The translations under genes and the position numbers were made by a program. Below are positions 44,416 through 55,519 of a stretch of DNA of 64,000 bases, piece by piece (position 1 is the stretch's first letter; each line of letters starts with the position of its first letter). The notes beneath the pieces were generated by a model that ran no database searches, was not told the origin of the DNA, and worked only from the letters and a program-made list of their open reading frames with translations. The stretch is from Cephalotus follicularis. Its lineage: Eukaryota > Streptophyta > Magnoliopsida > Oxalidales > Cephalotaceae. The stretch spans positions 3,562 through 67,561 of the forward strand of contig BDDD01005037.1 of assembly GCA_001972305.1 (NCBI GenBank), read 5' to 3'.

Positions 44416-45768
44416 TCAAGATTCAGCAGGAGCAGGGGTATCAGAATCGGAGGATGAATCGCCTTCATCGCCCGAAGTATCTTCGCAATGATCGATAACC
44501 TTGGCGTTGGCAAGCTTACGTTCAATTCTTTTAAGACGCCTCTTAACGACTCTTAGATCGTAGTAGACGCCTTCATCAACATTTTCGTATTCCGAGTGAA
44601 GTATTTTATGATCTTCCGCCAAACTACCGAGTTGCATTTTGATTTGCTTAAATTGACCATCAAATGAGGCTTGCATGGAAGCAAACTGAGATTGCATGAG
44701 CTCCATCATCCTGTCAAAATCAGTGGTGGATAAGGAGCTTTGAGCTTGGGTAAGGGCAGTTTGTGCTTGAGCAGGGGCAGCTTGTTCTTGAGCTTCCCAA
44801 GGAGGGTTGTCCTCTTGCTCTTCCCTTGCAATCCTTGGAGCTTGATCTACTTTGGGACAATATGTCCAGATTCCTTCCTGCTTCTTCCACCCCATCCGAT
44901 TCAGTGTGCTCTTATTGTATGTGTCTTCCTTCTTTAGGTTTGTTGCAACCTCTCCTTCAAGTCGAATGTGAAAGTGTTGGAAGACTTTGGTGAGAATGGA
45001 TCCGAATGGTAGAACAGATTTCTTTTGGGAAAATGCTCTAACCATTGTCTTGAGCATGAGAAGAGGGAAACAAAACTCAATCTTTGAAAGAATGCACCAC
45101 ATAAGAAAGACTTGCATTCTTGACAACTTAGCATACCCTCCACCGGTGGGTAAGATTTGATGAACTATGAGATGGTGGAGAAGTCTATGATCTACTGACA
45201 AATGATTTGTGGTCAGTGCCATATTAGGATGCACATTTGGATCGTTAGGGTACAAAATCGACAAGATTTGGTTAGGGTGAAAACCCTCAACCTCCGGCCA
45301 TTTCTGGTGTTCAAAGACATAACGGCCGGTGTGTGGAATATGTAGTATGGAAGCTAGAATCCTAGCATTTAAATAGATTCTTTCTCCTTTAACAGAAGCA
45401 GTGAGGGCAAATTCTTCATTTTGGTTAGAAGCCATTCTAAGGTTAGAATAGAATTCTTTGACCAATTTGATATAGAAAGGGTCAGAGATTTGAACTAGAG
45501 GAATAAGATTGAGGTCCTCTAACCAAGATACGAAAGAAAATTCGGAGGAACAGAAGTTTAAATCAATGTTTCTCCCTCCCATAACCCTCTTGTCAACAAA
45601 GGCTACACTTCTCAAATGAATGGGGGCTTGCTCTTCGAATTCGGAATCCGATTGAAGAGCGGGGTCGGGAGATGGTTCTCTGATCTCTAGCCTCTGCTTT
45701 TTAGCAAATTTCGGAGGCTGAGATGAAGAAGCACCTTTCTTTTTGCCACCTTGTTTTGTCCGGACCAT
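44416..45768 (-). CDS. Third ORF (env-like position) of SIRE-type element E
   Basis: An uninterrupted frame of about 450 residues downstream of pol, the place of the env-like ORF in SIRE/Maximus copia elements. I chose the Met at 45768 (MVRTKQGGKKKGASSSQPP) because the 24 residues open upstream look like leader sequence. The N-terminus is basic. The central part (FYSNLRMASNQNE, VKGERIYLNARILASIL, IPHTGRYVFEHQKWPEVEG) resembles the conserved 'putative plant transposon protein' domain. A Gln/Ala-rich stretch, a coiled-coil-like region (MQSQFASMQASFDGQFKQIK) and an acidic Ser/Asp tail follow. I see no signal peptide or clear membrane span, so a true envelope role is doubtful. Function unknown. 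Confidence 0.82.
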   Translation of the reverse strand: MVRTKQGGKKKGASSSQPPKFAKKQRLEIREPSPDPALQSDSEFEEQAPIHLRSVAFVDKRVMGGRNIDLNFCSSEFSFVSWLEDLNLIPLVQISDPFYIKLVKEFYSNLRMASNQNEEFALTASVKGERIYLNARILASILHIPHTGRYVFEHQKWPEVEGFHPNQILSILYPNDPNVHPNMALTTNHLSVDHRLLHHLIVHQILPTGGGYAKLSRMQVFLMWCILSKIEFCFPLLMLKTMVRAFSQKKSVLPFGSILTKVFQHFHIRLEGEVATNLKKEDTYNKSTLNRMGWKKQEGIWTYCPKVDQAPRIAREEQEDNPPWEAQEQAAPAQAQTALTQAQSSLSTTDFDRMMELMQSQFASMQASFDGQFKQIKMQLGSLAEDHKILHSEYENVDEGVYYDLRVVKRRLKRIERKLANAKVIDHCEDTSGDEGDSSSDSDTPAPAES

Positions 45769-45972
45769 ATTGTCGAACAGGTGGTGTGCACAAGATAGAT
45801 ATAAAGAGAATGATAAAAACGAATGATTTGGACGACACAAAAACTGTTTTTGGTGATCGATAAGTGATCAGTGAGTGGTTTACGACCTAATAGAGTGATT
45901 TTTGACGAAAAATAAAGAGAGACGAAAATTTTTAAAAACGCAGAAATGGAGGCAAAGTACATAAATGAACAT

Positions 45973-46256
45973 GAGGTCGACTTTTTATGAAGAAGTCGAT
46001 TTATGAGAAAAAGACGTCGACGTTATTGTAAAAGAGGTCGATGCGTTCTTTAAAATAGAGCTGCAAAAACGGTGCGTTTTGAAAAGCATCGATGCATTTT
46101 AAAAGTAGTCGACGTGTTTTAGTGAAAAACAAAGGAGTCGATGTTTTTCAATAAGGATCGACGGCATTTTCATACGGCAGGATTTTTCCAGAAAAGGAGT
46201 CGATGCGTTTTAGCAAAGCATAAAATTTCCAGAAAAGAAGTCGACTCTTTTGTAAA
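45973..46256. repeat. GTCGA motif array between pol and third ORF of E
   Basis: About eleven units such as GAGGTCGACTTTTT, GACGTCGACGTT, GCATCGATGCATTTT and GAGTCGATGCGTTTT, spaced about 20-35 bp. They are outside the LTR but resemble its array units. Confidence 0.75.
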
Positions 46257-46355
46257 ACATACCAGAAAAATCAACCAAAAACAGAACAATAACCACTGAA
46301 AATCATCACATCAATTATGCATTCAATCAAACATATCATTCAAACATTATAAACA

Positions 46356-48164
46356 TCATTCAATCTCACATAAACCTAATTCTCCTCTAAACTTAGAAAA
46401 AGTGTTCTCATCTAAGGGTTTTGTGAAAATGTCCGCGACTTGTTCTTCGGTCGGGACGAAAACTAATTCTATATCACCTTTTTCAATATGGTCTTTAATG
46501 AAGTGATATCTAATGTCTATGTGCTTGGTTCTTGAGTGATGAACATGATTTTTTCCTAAGCAAATAGCACTAGTGTTGTCATACCTAATTGGTACTTTTT
46601 CAAAAGTAAACCCATAATCAAGGAGTTGTTGCTTCATCCACATTACTTGTGCGCAACAACTGCCCGCGGCAATGTATTCAACTTCAGTAGTTGAAAGAGC
46701 TACTGAATTTTGTTTCTTGCTAAACCAAGAAATGAGCATATTGCCTAAGAATCGACAAGTACCACTTGTGCTCTTTCTATCCACTTTATATCCTCCGAAA
46801 TCGGCATCAGAGTAAGTGTGTAGGTCAAATGATGATTTCCTAGGATACCATAATCCTAAGGTCGGTGTATATGCTAAATATTTGAAAATGCGTTTTACGG
46901 CATGGAAATGTGATTCTTTTGGACAAGCTTGAAATCTGGCACACAAACAAACACTAAACAATATATCCGACCTACTTGCCGTTAAATAGAGCAAAGATCC
47001 TATCATACTCCTATATAGTTTTTGATCGATTGACTTACCTTGCTCATCTTTGTCAAGCTTTGTTGTAGTGCTCATGGGTGTCTTGCTCTTTTTGGCACTC
47101 TCCATCCCAAATCTCTTAAGTAGGTCCTTGACATACTTTGATTGATTGATGAAGATGCCTTCCTCCAATTGTTTGACTTGAAGTCCGAGGAAGTAATTGA
47201 GCTCACCCATCATGCTCATCTCGAATTCCACCTGCATAATCTTAGCGAAGTTCTTGCACAAGTTTTGGTTAGTAGAACCGAATATGATATCATCTACATA
47301 CACTTGAAAAATCAAAATTTCATTTTTGAAAGATTTTGTAAAAAGTGTTATGTCAATAGTGCCTCTTTTAAAACCATTTTCAAGTAAATATCCACTAAGC
47401 TTTTCATACCAAGCTCTTGGAGCTTGTTTTAGTCCATATAAAGCCTTTGAAAGCTTAAAAACGTGATTAGGATAATGGGGGTTTTCAAATCCGGGAGGTT
47501 GTTCCACATACACTTCCTCCTTAATTAGCCCATTTAAAAATGCACTTTTGACATCCATTTGAAAAAGAGTAAAATCTTCAAAAGAAGCATAAGCAAGCAA
47601 CATACGAATAGATTCTAATCTTGCTACGGGTGCATAAGATTCATCAAAGTCAATTCCCTCTTCTTGGGAATAACCCTTAGCAACAAGTCTAGCCTTGTTC
47701 CTAATTACAATACCTTGGTCATCTACCTTATTCCTATATACCCATTTTGTACCTATTATATTTTGATTACTACGTCTAGGTACTAAGTTCCATACTTTAC
47801 TCCTTTCAAATTGGTTCAATTCCTCTTGCATGGCATTGATCCAATTTGTATCTTTTTCGGCCTCATTTATATTTTTAGGCTCGATTTGAGATAAAAAGGC
47901 AATATAATTATGATTAATGCTACTTCTAGTAGAAACATCTAATCTAGGGTTACCTATAATGGCTTCATGTGGATGTCCTCTTACCACCTTCAATGTTTGA
48001 TCATGAAGCGCCTCTTGATAGTCTTCTTGAGGTGCATCTCCTTCGGTAGATTCCTCCCTTTTAGCTTCATCTATATTAATCTTGCTAACACCATTTTCAA
48101 TGAAATCTACACAATCATCAACATTAACTTCTTTTGGAAGTTTTGGGTTAGATTCATCAAAAAT
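46356..48164 (-). CDS. Element E pol fragment: reverse transcriptase and RNase H
   Basis: Open from the N at 48165 to a stop at 46356. RT blocks: [71 protein letters not shown] and catalytic [12 protein letters not shown]. RNase [53 protein letters not shown] and [11 protein letters not shown]. No stop or frame change is present and the catalytic Asp pair is intact, unlike every other pol in the window. The N-terminal half of the polyprotein (gag, protease, integrase) is missing beyond the N. Confidence 0.93.
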   Translation of the reverse strand: MFDESNPKLPKEVNVDDCVDFIENGVSKINIDEAKREESTEGDAPQEDYQEALHDQTLKVVRGHPHEAIIGNPRLDVSTRSSINHNYIAFLSQIEPKNINEAEKDTNWINAMQEELNQFERSKVWNLVPRRSNQNIIGTKWVYRNKVDDQGIVIRNKARLVAKGYSQEEGIDFDESYAPVARLESIRMLLAYASFEDFTLFQMDVKSAFLNGLIKEEVYVEQPPGFENPHYPNHVFKLSKALYGLKQAPRAWYEKLSGYLLENGFKRGTIDITLFTKSFKNEILIFQVYVDDIIFGSTNQNLCKNFAKIMQVEFEMSMMGELNYFLGLQVKQLEEGIFINQSKYVKDLLKRFGMESAKKSKTPMSTTTKLDKDEQGKSIDQKLYRSMIGSLLYLTASRSDILFSVCLCARFQACPKESHFHAVKRIFKYLAYTPTLGLWYPRKSSFDLHTYSDADFGGYKVDRKSTSGTCRFLGNMLISWFSKKQNSVALSTTEVEYIAAGSCCAQVMWMKQQLLDYGFTFEKVPIRYDNTSAICLGKNHVHHSRTKHIDIRYHFIKDHIEKGDIELVFVPTEEQVADIFTKPLDENTFSKFRGELGLCEIE

Positions 48165-48165
48165 N
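48165..48165. other. Single N at an element-internal junction
   Basis: The only ambiguous base noticed in the window. Left of it is the linker between integrase and RT; right of it is LTR array sequence. A lone N exactly at this jump suggests an assembly join, not biology. Confidence 0.9.
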
Positions 48166-48803
48166 AGAAAGGCGTCGATGTCTTTGTAGCTGATAGCCGT
48201 TGTAGTGCTTGAGCTAGCCGTTCCAGTTTTCCCGGGTCTTGTTCATTTAAAAAGACGTCGACTTCTTTTCAAAAGGCGTCGATGTCTTTTATGGGAAATC
48301 TCCAGGCATTGAGCCATGAACATCACGTCGATTTCTTCTATAAGAGTCGATGTGTTTTCTGGGAAATCCAGGTTGCCTAGGAAGACGTCGATGTTCATTG
48401 AAAGGCGTCGATGTCTTTCGTACGAATGTCGATGTCTTTGCCTTTAGAAGTCGATGTCATTGCACGAAAATGTCCTGTAACTTTGGCACCTAAAAGCGTC
48501 GATGTCTTTGAGTTAGGGATCGACTTCTTTCGTACGGACGTCGATGTTTTTGCCTTTAGAAGTCAATGTCTTCTTGTGAAATTGTCTTGTAACTTTAGGC
48601 ATGAAAGGCGTCGATGTCTTCTTGAAAGGCGTCGATGTCTTTCTGTACGAACGTCGACTTCTTCCCTGGAAGGTCAATGTCTTTTGTCCTGCAGATAGTA
48701 TTTTTGCTTTGGTACTTATTTTGTAATTCCTTGCACATCAAGTAGATTTGTTAAATGCAAATATGTTATCATCAAAACAAGTATTGAGACTAAATAGTCA
48801 ACA
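48166..48803 (-). repeat. 5' LTR of element E (inner end at the N)
   Basis: Matches 43199-43770 from CCCGGGTCTTG onward and ends AGTCAACA at 48803. The 60 bp next to the N (another GGCGTCGATGTCTTT unit plus tagctgatagcc) have no partner in the left LTR. No primer-binding site is seen, consistent with missing sequence at the N. Confidence 0.82.
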
Positions 48804-48902
48804 AAACCAATCGACGCCTTGGTTGAGTAACGCCTGAAAGAAGTGGAAATCATCAATTTGCAGCGAGATCTTCTGAAATTGCAAGCTCAACTGTTAATCA
48901 GG
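48804..48902 (+). pseudogene. Exon-like fragment of unidentified gene
   Basis: Gives RLKEVEIINLQRDLLKLQAQ LL in one frame after an early stop, with CAG|GTACAA as a possible donor at 48902. It looks like a coiled-coil exon captured by the CACTA element, but I do not recognise the source gene and it may be chance. Confidence 0.3.
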
Positions 48903-49912
48903 TACAATATACAATTTGCATATGTTGCATTCATGCATTCTAAATGGATTGAATGGATTGTTGTTATTAATTGATGATTGATGGTTGAACGAATGATTGT
49001 GTGCGATGGATGATTGTGTGCTGAGTATAGAATTTTTTGGGTTTCCATCTGTTCTTCGAACTCCCTTGTTAAGGTCAACGCGTCGACGCTTGGCTGATAG
49101 CGTCGACGCCTTGAAGTGATCAGTTGACACCTTGAGAATAGTGAGTCGATACGATATGTGTTTCTTCGTGATTCTATGCATTAATCAGCACAACACGTCA
49201 ATGCATAGCGTTTACGCATAACAATTGATAGCACAACGCGTTAACACGATTCATGATTGCTAGTTAACGCCTAAGGAAATGGACGAACACGTAAGTGAGT
49301 AACGTTAAACGCAACATAGCAGAATAGCGCTTAGCGTCGACACTTTAAGCATTGCAACAGCTGACGAGTAAAGCAGTGTCGACGCCTAAACCCTCTGTTT
49401 CGCCCAAAAATTGATTGGTTTCTCATGGGTTTCAATCCCAAATGATACTGGGCTAGCGCCCAAGGCTACCGAGCATACCTACACTACTGAATGCTGAGCA
49501 GACCTGCTCTTTTGAATGCCAAGCAGACCTGTCCTTAAGGCTGCCAAGCAGACCTACGCTACTGAATGCAGAGCAGACCAACGTCGAAAGGCAGAAGGCA
49601 GACTAAGTGAAATCTTCTCATAATACCAAGTGCTACGAAATTGGAATAGTATATTTCTACTTTAAATTGTGGTTGTTGAGGGCTAAGCCCATTTATAAAC
49701 TGTTGATTCCTCCTTCGGGAGTGTGGTTATATGTAAATTTTGTTTTCTTTACAAGGGGCATAGGTCCGATAAACGGATACTACATGCCCCATTTTCGTAA
49801 AATTCTAAAGTTTTAAAATTATAGCACTTTTGGATGATGAGATTTAAGGAATGAAAGGAAGGTGATCACGTGTCGGGTCATGGGGGTTTCCCTCATGGTT
49901 TGGGGCGTGACA
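48903..49912 (-). repeat. Gypsy-type LTR fragment with GTCGAC array
   Basis: The right end GGGGCGTGACA is the mirror of TGTCACGCCCC, a common gypsy LTR start on the minus strand. Inside, 49073-49391 holds about ten units such as AACGCGTCGACGCTT and AGCGTCGACGCC, and 49480-49600 holds repeats of GCAGACC with GAATGC. The left limit is uncertain. No gene is seen. Confidence 0.5.
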
Positions 49913-49950
49913 CACACACACTCTGTGTGTGTGCGTGTGTGCGTGTATAT
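49909..49950. repeat. CA/TG microsatellite
   Basis: A CACACACACACTCTGTGTGT run followed by GTGCGTGTG repeats. The switch from CA to TG makes a small inverted repeat. Confidence 0.85.
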
Positions 49951-50084
49951 GCACGCATGCATGTTGTTTTTTCTTATTTTGAAATTTGGATATGAAATTC
50001 TAACCAAGAGACTGTTGAGGTTGGTGATTAATTCAAAGGATCAGTCCTGTTTGTGGTTTGGGCTTGGCCCATGAATAGCCATAT

Positions 50085-50275
50085 GATAAGAAACTATTAG
50101 GGTTTCTTCACATATATATATGTTCTCTTGTATTGTGTGAGAGATTGTAACAAGAGAGAAGTGAGGAGACTATTGATCAATATAGTGAAACTCCTGTTGT
50201 TGGACGTAGCCCTAGATTGGGTGAACCAGGATAAATCTCGTGTTCTCTCTATTTAATATTTTCTTCTCTTCCGTT
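50085..50275 (+). repeat. Possible copia LTR end
   Basis: Contains GTTGGACGTAGCCCTAGATT and GGTGAACCAGGATAAATCTC, wording like the 3' part of many plant copia LTRs. Neither terminus nor a primer-binding site is seen, so it is a scrap at most. Confidence 0.35.
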
Positions 50276-50332
50276 ATATAATTGCTTGTTCAATAGGTAT
50301 CTATATTTATCATTCAGAGACTCCATCTGCAG

Positions 50333-50417
50333 ACAAGTTTTCTTATTAGATGATGAGGATGAAAAGGTTGAGGTAAAGCCCACTTCAAAAAAGAAGAAAC
50401 ACAAAAGCTCAGGGTGA
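50333..50417 (+). pseudogene. Exon-like fragment with acidic/basic tail, unidentified
   Basis: After a CTGCAG acceptor one frame reads VFLLDDEDEKVEVKPTSKKK KHKSSG and then stops. The acidic run then Lys-rich tail looks like a natural protein C-terminus. It could be another captured exon (possibly the end of the RRP44-like gene, since it lies downstream in the same orientation), but I cannot confirm this. Confidence 0.35.
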
Positions 50418-50946
50418 GGAAACTTGTCCTTTCTCAGTATGATTATGTCCACACATTCAGGTTTCAAGTCAACTGCAGTTTTAAAGAACTCCAATCAAGC
50501 ACTTCGACTCCTTTCTACTTCTGGCGTGTTAAGCAAGAACCGAAGAATTTGCTTGCCAATTTGTTGTTAAGCTGTAATATTGATTGTTTAGTGGCATCGT
50601 TTTTGGCTTCTTGGCTCTACCATGTGCACATGACTTAGAAGACACTAATGTATTATTGTTTTATGTACTTGCCTTTATATATATTTCTTCTAATTGCTAT
50701 AAAATTCCATCGAAGTTCCTTACTGTTTTTGGCTTTTTGTGAACTTGCTAGTATTCTTTTTGTCGATTGGCAGGATATATTGGCATTGTATATGCAAATA
50801 AGTGCACGTAGAATTATTGAAATCTATTCATAGATTTTGGGAATATATGATATTGGATTCAATAAAGATCTGATTGCCCTGAAGATGAGGAGATCAAAAA
50901 AATTGATTATAAAATATTTAAATGAATTTTATATTTTTTTATTTTT

Positions 50947-51053
50947 AAAAAAACCTTTTGAAACGGATTGAATCCATTTCAAAAGGCATGTTTTTCCATT
51001 TCAAAAGGCCTTTTGAAACGGTTTTGAAACGGAAAAATGGAAATTCAAAAAAC
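50947..51053 (+). repeat. CACTA right subterminal repeats, terminus lost
   Basis: Four or five copies of CCTTTTGAAACGG or CCATTTCAAAAGG match the left subterminal repeats. The expected end CTTGTAGTG is absent. Copia gag sequence starts within a few bases. Confidence 0.82.
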
Positions 51054-51060
51054 TGGCGTA

Positions 51061-51870
51061 TCAAAAGCCTTTCGAAGCCTTAGATGCCTGAACGTGCACT
51101 GCAGGAACAACTGCAACTTGTTTTTGCGCTCGCCTGGGTCCTTTGGCTCCTTTGGGCTTGAAGGCTACTAGCTGAGATGGTAGCACCCCCTTATTAGCCT
51201 TACCTTTTTTAGGATAAGACCTGCCCTTTCCAATGGACCTAGAGGACTGTCCCACCACCAAAACGGGCGTCTTTCCCCTCTTCATATTTGCCTCTGCCTC
51301 TCTTAACATGTTCAGGAGATCAGCTAGAGTGGCCTCCATCTTTTTCATATTAAATTTGGTTATGAAACCAGAAAATGAGTGAGGTAAGGAATGAATAATA
51401 AGATCAGTACTCAACTCATCATCCTGAATGATACCGAGAGCAGCAAAATGCTCAGTCGCATTGATCATTATGAGTATATGATCATTGACTAATGACCCTT
51501 CAGTCATTTTTGTACCAAAGAGCTCAGAAGTAAGCTAGAAACGAGCATTTCTGCTATTTTCCACGTATAGCTGACGGAGATGTAGCAGAATGGCCCTCGA
51601 ATTGTGTATCGTGTCATGCTGAAGCTGGAGGGCATTACTCATGGATGCCAACATGTGACACCTAACTTTGTTGTCATCCTCTACCCATTGCTTGTAAATG
51701 GCACGGTCTTCAGGAGAGGCCTCATCACCAAGCAGTGCTGGCATGGGTGCCTCCAAGACATAATCAATCCTTTTTGACCCCTAAACTATTGTGAGGTTCC
51801 TTAATCAATCAACAAAGTTTGGTCCTGTGAGCTTATTCTTCTCAAGAATTATAGCAAGGGGGTTTGTCAT
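51061..51870 (-). pseudogene. Element F gag, truncated
   Basis: The ATG at 51870 opens MTNPLAIILEKNKLTGPNF, the copia gag start, with stops in place of Trp and at one further codon (about 51780-51810). The body (MLASMSNALQLQHDTIHNSR, LLHLRQLYVENS) has another stop at 51535. It continues HSLPHSFSGFITKFNMKKME and ADLLNMLREAEANMKRGKT, a UBN2-type gag pattern. The frame stops at 51061 after KASKGF, where a zinc knuckle would normally follow. Confidence 0.87.
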
Positions 51871-52095
51871 TGCATGATCTACAAATATAAAAAATAAGAA
51901 AAATAAGTAGTAAAGTAGATATATCAATTTATTATGTTTAAAACCATAAAGATTTGGTCTTTAATCTTTAAGGTATCTCCCACTGTTTTGCGCGAATCCC
52001 ATAACCCTCATAATATGGGAGACGAGAAATAAAAATCCGATCTCATGGATCCTGCTTCCAAGTGGGAATCGGAGTCCCGCAACATGTTCACTACA

Positions 52096-52390
52096 ACCTT
52101 GAGCTTACCCAACAAGCAGCTGTGATCCTTGCGGTTAGGCAAGCTTTTTCCAACTATGCACAAGCATAGCTCCCGATTTTGTTTTGCCTCTAAATACAAA
52201 CGACCTTGGGTTTACCCAACATGTCAAGTGTCCTACAGTAAAGTATAACCCCCATCGACACAGTGGTGAATAAAAAACCAGACCCTTCGGTTTACCCAAC
52301 AAGGCCTGAAAATTAAATCATCTCTTTGCACATATCATGTCAATTGATATAGGTACCTAGCCTGAGCGCTAACCTTGGATTTAGCCAACA
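52096..52390 (-). repeat. Leader motif copies in element F
   Basis: Four copies of a hairpin motif whose best form is TTGGGTTTACCCAA (about 52207-52220); the others are at about 52100, 52287 and 52374 with one or two changes. TTGGGT and ACCCAA are exact complements around two bases. They lie in the untranslated leader before gag. Confidence 0.75.
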
Positions 52391-53816
52391 AGTTCAAACT
52401 CAGCCTAAGTCACCGATGCAGGAAGGCAACGACCGAGCACAATCTAGTACACAGTTCGTCATACACTTGATATTTATTAATTAGAGGGATTACAAGGTCA
52501 ACTATATTAGGCCAACCCATTAATAAATCAATTTACAGGCACATGGCATAATATGGAGAGGCCGTTGGAACCTCTAGCATAAAAGTTGACTTGCATCGCA
52601 TACATGACTAATCCTAATGGCAGATCACAGACTTTAACTACTGCAGCTTGCTTGAGCCCCAAACAAGCTACGGGTCTTATCCCTAGGTGTAATTATTATA
52701 AGCATACATTATATCCCATATATGTTATGCGTCTTGTAATATTCTTCCACCATTGCTTGAAAATTCTTGATCCCGCTTCTGCTGCTACTCTCGCTCATAA
52801 ATTACATAAACCTACTTTAAACTACGAAAACCTCGATATTAAGTCAAGTGGAGTTACAAGGAGGTAAGAAAGAATTAATGATGCAAAATCAGAAGGGAGA
52901 AGAGACATGCAAGTCCCAATTGAAAAAAAATATTACAATAAGCCCATTTTAAAGCAATAAATAGACCCACAACACTTGTAAATTATAAAACCATAAACTA
53001 TGTCACCATCATGCATATAATATTTTGATCTCATGAAATAACGATAAACAGTAATTGATTTGCCACTGAGAAACCAGTCAATAGATTGAGAATTTTAATA
53101 TGAGCCAAAAAGCTTAAAATTGAAAAATGACATCTCATGGCACTATTCATTTCCCGAGTCTAGAAAGAGTATTTACCTCGGATCAGTACTATACACTTTT
53201 GAGTTAGTTATACTATTCATATTGAGCCCACCATAAAGCAAGGCTCAAAATAAATGTCAATTTCGACAATTAGCGTTTGGAATCCTAAAGACAAGTTTCT
53301 GGTTTGGACCCTAAATCTTAGGATTTAGGGTTTGAAACCTCAAATCATAGGGCTTATGATTATGGTTTGAAACGCTCAAACCTAAACCTTGTCAACTTAA
53401 TCATCTCATGATTAATGAATAAAACAAAAACATTAAAAGTTAAAGTTTACACGTTGCATAAAAAAATCATCACTTAGGAAAAATATTATCAAAAACTTTC
53501 ATTAATTACAAAATTCATCCCATGAATTATCAAATTAATGAACAAGATTCCAAGACCACCATGAAACCCTTAAATGCCAAAATTTTGAGGTGTTTAGGGG
53601 GAGGGTTTGTGGAGGTCTTTTGGTGGTGATCCAAGAGACAAAATTATTCTCCTCCTCTTCTAGCCATACCCATATATCTCATATACAAACAATTCTTTAA
53701 AAAAGATTGGCGTGGTAACCTTACAAAACAAAGTGCCTAGAACATCAAAAACCAACTCAATTTCTTAATCAATTCAAGCAAATCAATATATCAACAACTT
53801 AGATGCATTAATTAGT

Positions 53817-53827
53817 CTCTGATACCA
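53817..53827 (-). other. Primer-binding site, element F
   Basis: The minus strand reads TGGTATCAGAG two bases from the LTR boundary, complementary to initiator-methionine tRNA. Confidence 0.88.
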
Positions 53828-53829
53828 TT

Positions 53830-55519
53830 TGTTGGAAAATAATTAGCTTGGTTATATAACAAGAAAAATTCCTTTAATATTGCTCTTTAGGGTTCGGATT
53901 TGAACCAAAAAATAACCAAGCAAAATTTTTTCATCCTACGGATCTATTAGTGCATTCTAAGTTGTTTACCAACCGTATCACCATATAAGATTAAAGGAAA
54001 TCTTAAGAAACATACTCTATGTAGTCTCTCCTTCTCTTCTTTTCAAGATCCAAAAAGCCTTCAAGGGTAGAAAAGCCTCCATGGAAGTCCACACCAAGTG
54101 ATCTCCAAATTATTCTTTTTCTTTCTTCTTACGAAACTCAAGCCAAAATTTATGAAGATGAACTCTTTCTCTCTCTCAATTTCGGCCAAGACTTGAATAC
54201 AAAATGGTCTTATCTCTTACTTATGCTAGTAAGTAATCATGAGAAGATAAGATTGAAAGAAAAAATATCTAGCCTTTCTTACTTAGCCTTTGAGTAATAT
54301 GACTAAGTCAATTATAAAAGCTAGTAATAATCATCTCATGATATAATTACTTAGTGTATTAACCTAATTCAGTTCCTTCACTTCCGGTATTAGAGATCGA
54401 CACTTGTATTGTGGATGACCCTATAGATTCACTATTATGCTGACCGTAGAATAAAATCGTGAATCTTGCGATTATCCAATTAGGTATTTTCCATCACGTG
54501 CAAAGTATTTTAATTGGTATTTCGAATTAAATAACTCTTTTTTATTCTTTTTCCTCTGAGACAGGTTATCAAACTATCTCAAGTATTCTACTGATCAGCA
54601 TCGACATCTAGCAATGCATACTGACCCCCAAGTAATATGATTTTGCCTTGAACCTTGAAATGCAGTTACGTGTATGTTCAATCCTTCCATCATCAATGCT
54701 CTAATTAAATATAGGGTACGGAAAGTGTCAAACCCCAATAATTTAATTTACGGAATACTTGATTTTTAGTTGTTTGCTAAAACCATACTATAGGTGCTCC
54801 CCTAATATGTATCAGTGATATCCGATACTCTTCGCGATATCATTACTGCCTTGGCCAAGGATTAATTTTTTCAACAACAATCGGTCTGAGCATAATATCC
54901 CTTTACTGGGAGCTATGGATCCATTCTTGCCCACTCACCTGTTTCCATGCATAAGATTGTCATACCCAATCAATGCCTGATACACCTCATGGTTAAAAAA
55001 TGTATTTAAGCATAAAATTTTACGCACAAGACACCTAGTGGTGGTTCATGTCTAAGGACCACTGACACTGCTGCTTTCTGGGAAGTCTGTTTGACACGTA
55101 GTAAAACTCCATATAAACTTTCCTTAAGCGAGTCATCTTCAGTGAACCGTTAATAAATGAGCACCCACGTGTATTACGATATAGTCACCACAATATGACA
55201 TGTGACATCAGTCACCCTCTATCGAGTTGGCATAGCACGTGCTGGTCTATCCGGATTTAGTATGCCCTGGGTACTAATCCTATGACCAGGAAAATTTAAG
55301 AATATAGTTCACCGACATTCCAATTCTCACATTATGATCTCATCATGAACTTGGTACTCGAACTTTAATCTCAGGACATTCATTATAAATAAAACATGCA
55401 TTAAAGTGATGTAAATGAACTCATGGCCATATAACAAAAACATATTTATTGATTAAAAGATCATTATACAGACAGGAATACAGTACAAGCAACTGACTAC
55501 AGGACTTATTCCTAACATA
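53830..55519 (-). repeat. 5' LTR of element F
   Basis: The plus strand begins TGTTGG and ends CCTAACA, so on the minus strand it runs TGTTAGG...CCAACA. The position next to the primer-binding site supports the right-hand element as a 5' LTR. No gene is seen within. Confidence 0.82.

Larger units (their letters stand above)
43199..48803 (-). mobile_element. Ty1/copia SIRE/Maximus-type element E, young, incomplete in the assembly
   Basis: Near-identical LTR sequences (43199-43770 and 48226-48803) flank a minus-strand interior. The interior has an intact RT-RNase H frame, a long intact third ORF and a polypurine tract at 43771. Gag, protease and integrase are absent: at 48165 a single N separates pol from LTR sequence. 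AAACC occurs directly outside both ends (43194-43198 and 48804-48808), a possible target duplication, although the left LTR begins TTTCCC instead of TG. It is inserted in the CACTA element. Confidence 0.85.
39981..51053 (+). mobile_element. CACTA (En/Spm) transposon carrying gene fragments
   Basis: The left end has the diagnostic terminus CACTACAAGAAAAAGGG followed by subterminal repeats of CCTTTTGAAACGG in both orientations (to about 40260). The same repeats return at 50947-51045, marking the right subterminal region. The right terminal inverted repeat is absent, so that end is deleted. No transposase frame is seen, so it was non-autonomous. It contains fragments of an RRP44-like and a NECAP-like gene and hosts retrotransposon E. 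Confidence 0.85.
51061..55519 (-). mobile_element. Ty1/copia element F, 5' part only
   Basis: On the minus strand: 5' LTR (55519-53830), primer-binding site, a leader of about 1.95 kb, and gag to the point before its zinc knuckle. Everything after that is lost at the junction with the CACTA element. No second LTR is present. Confidence 0.85.
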
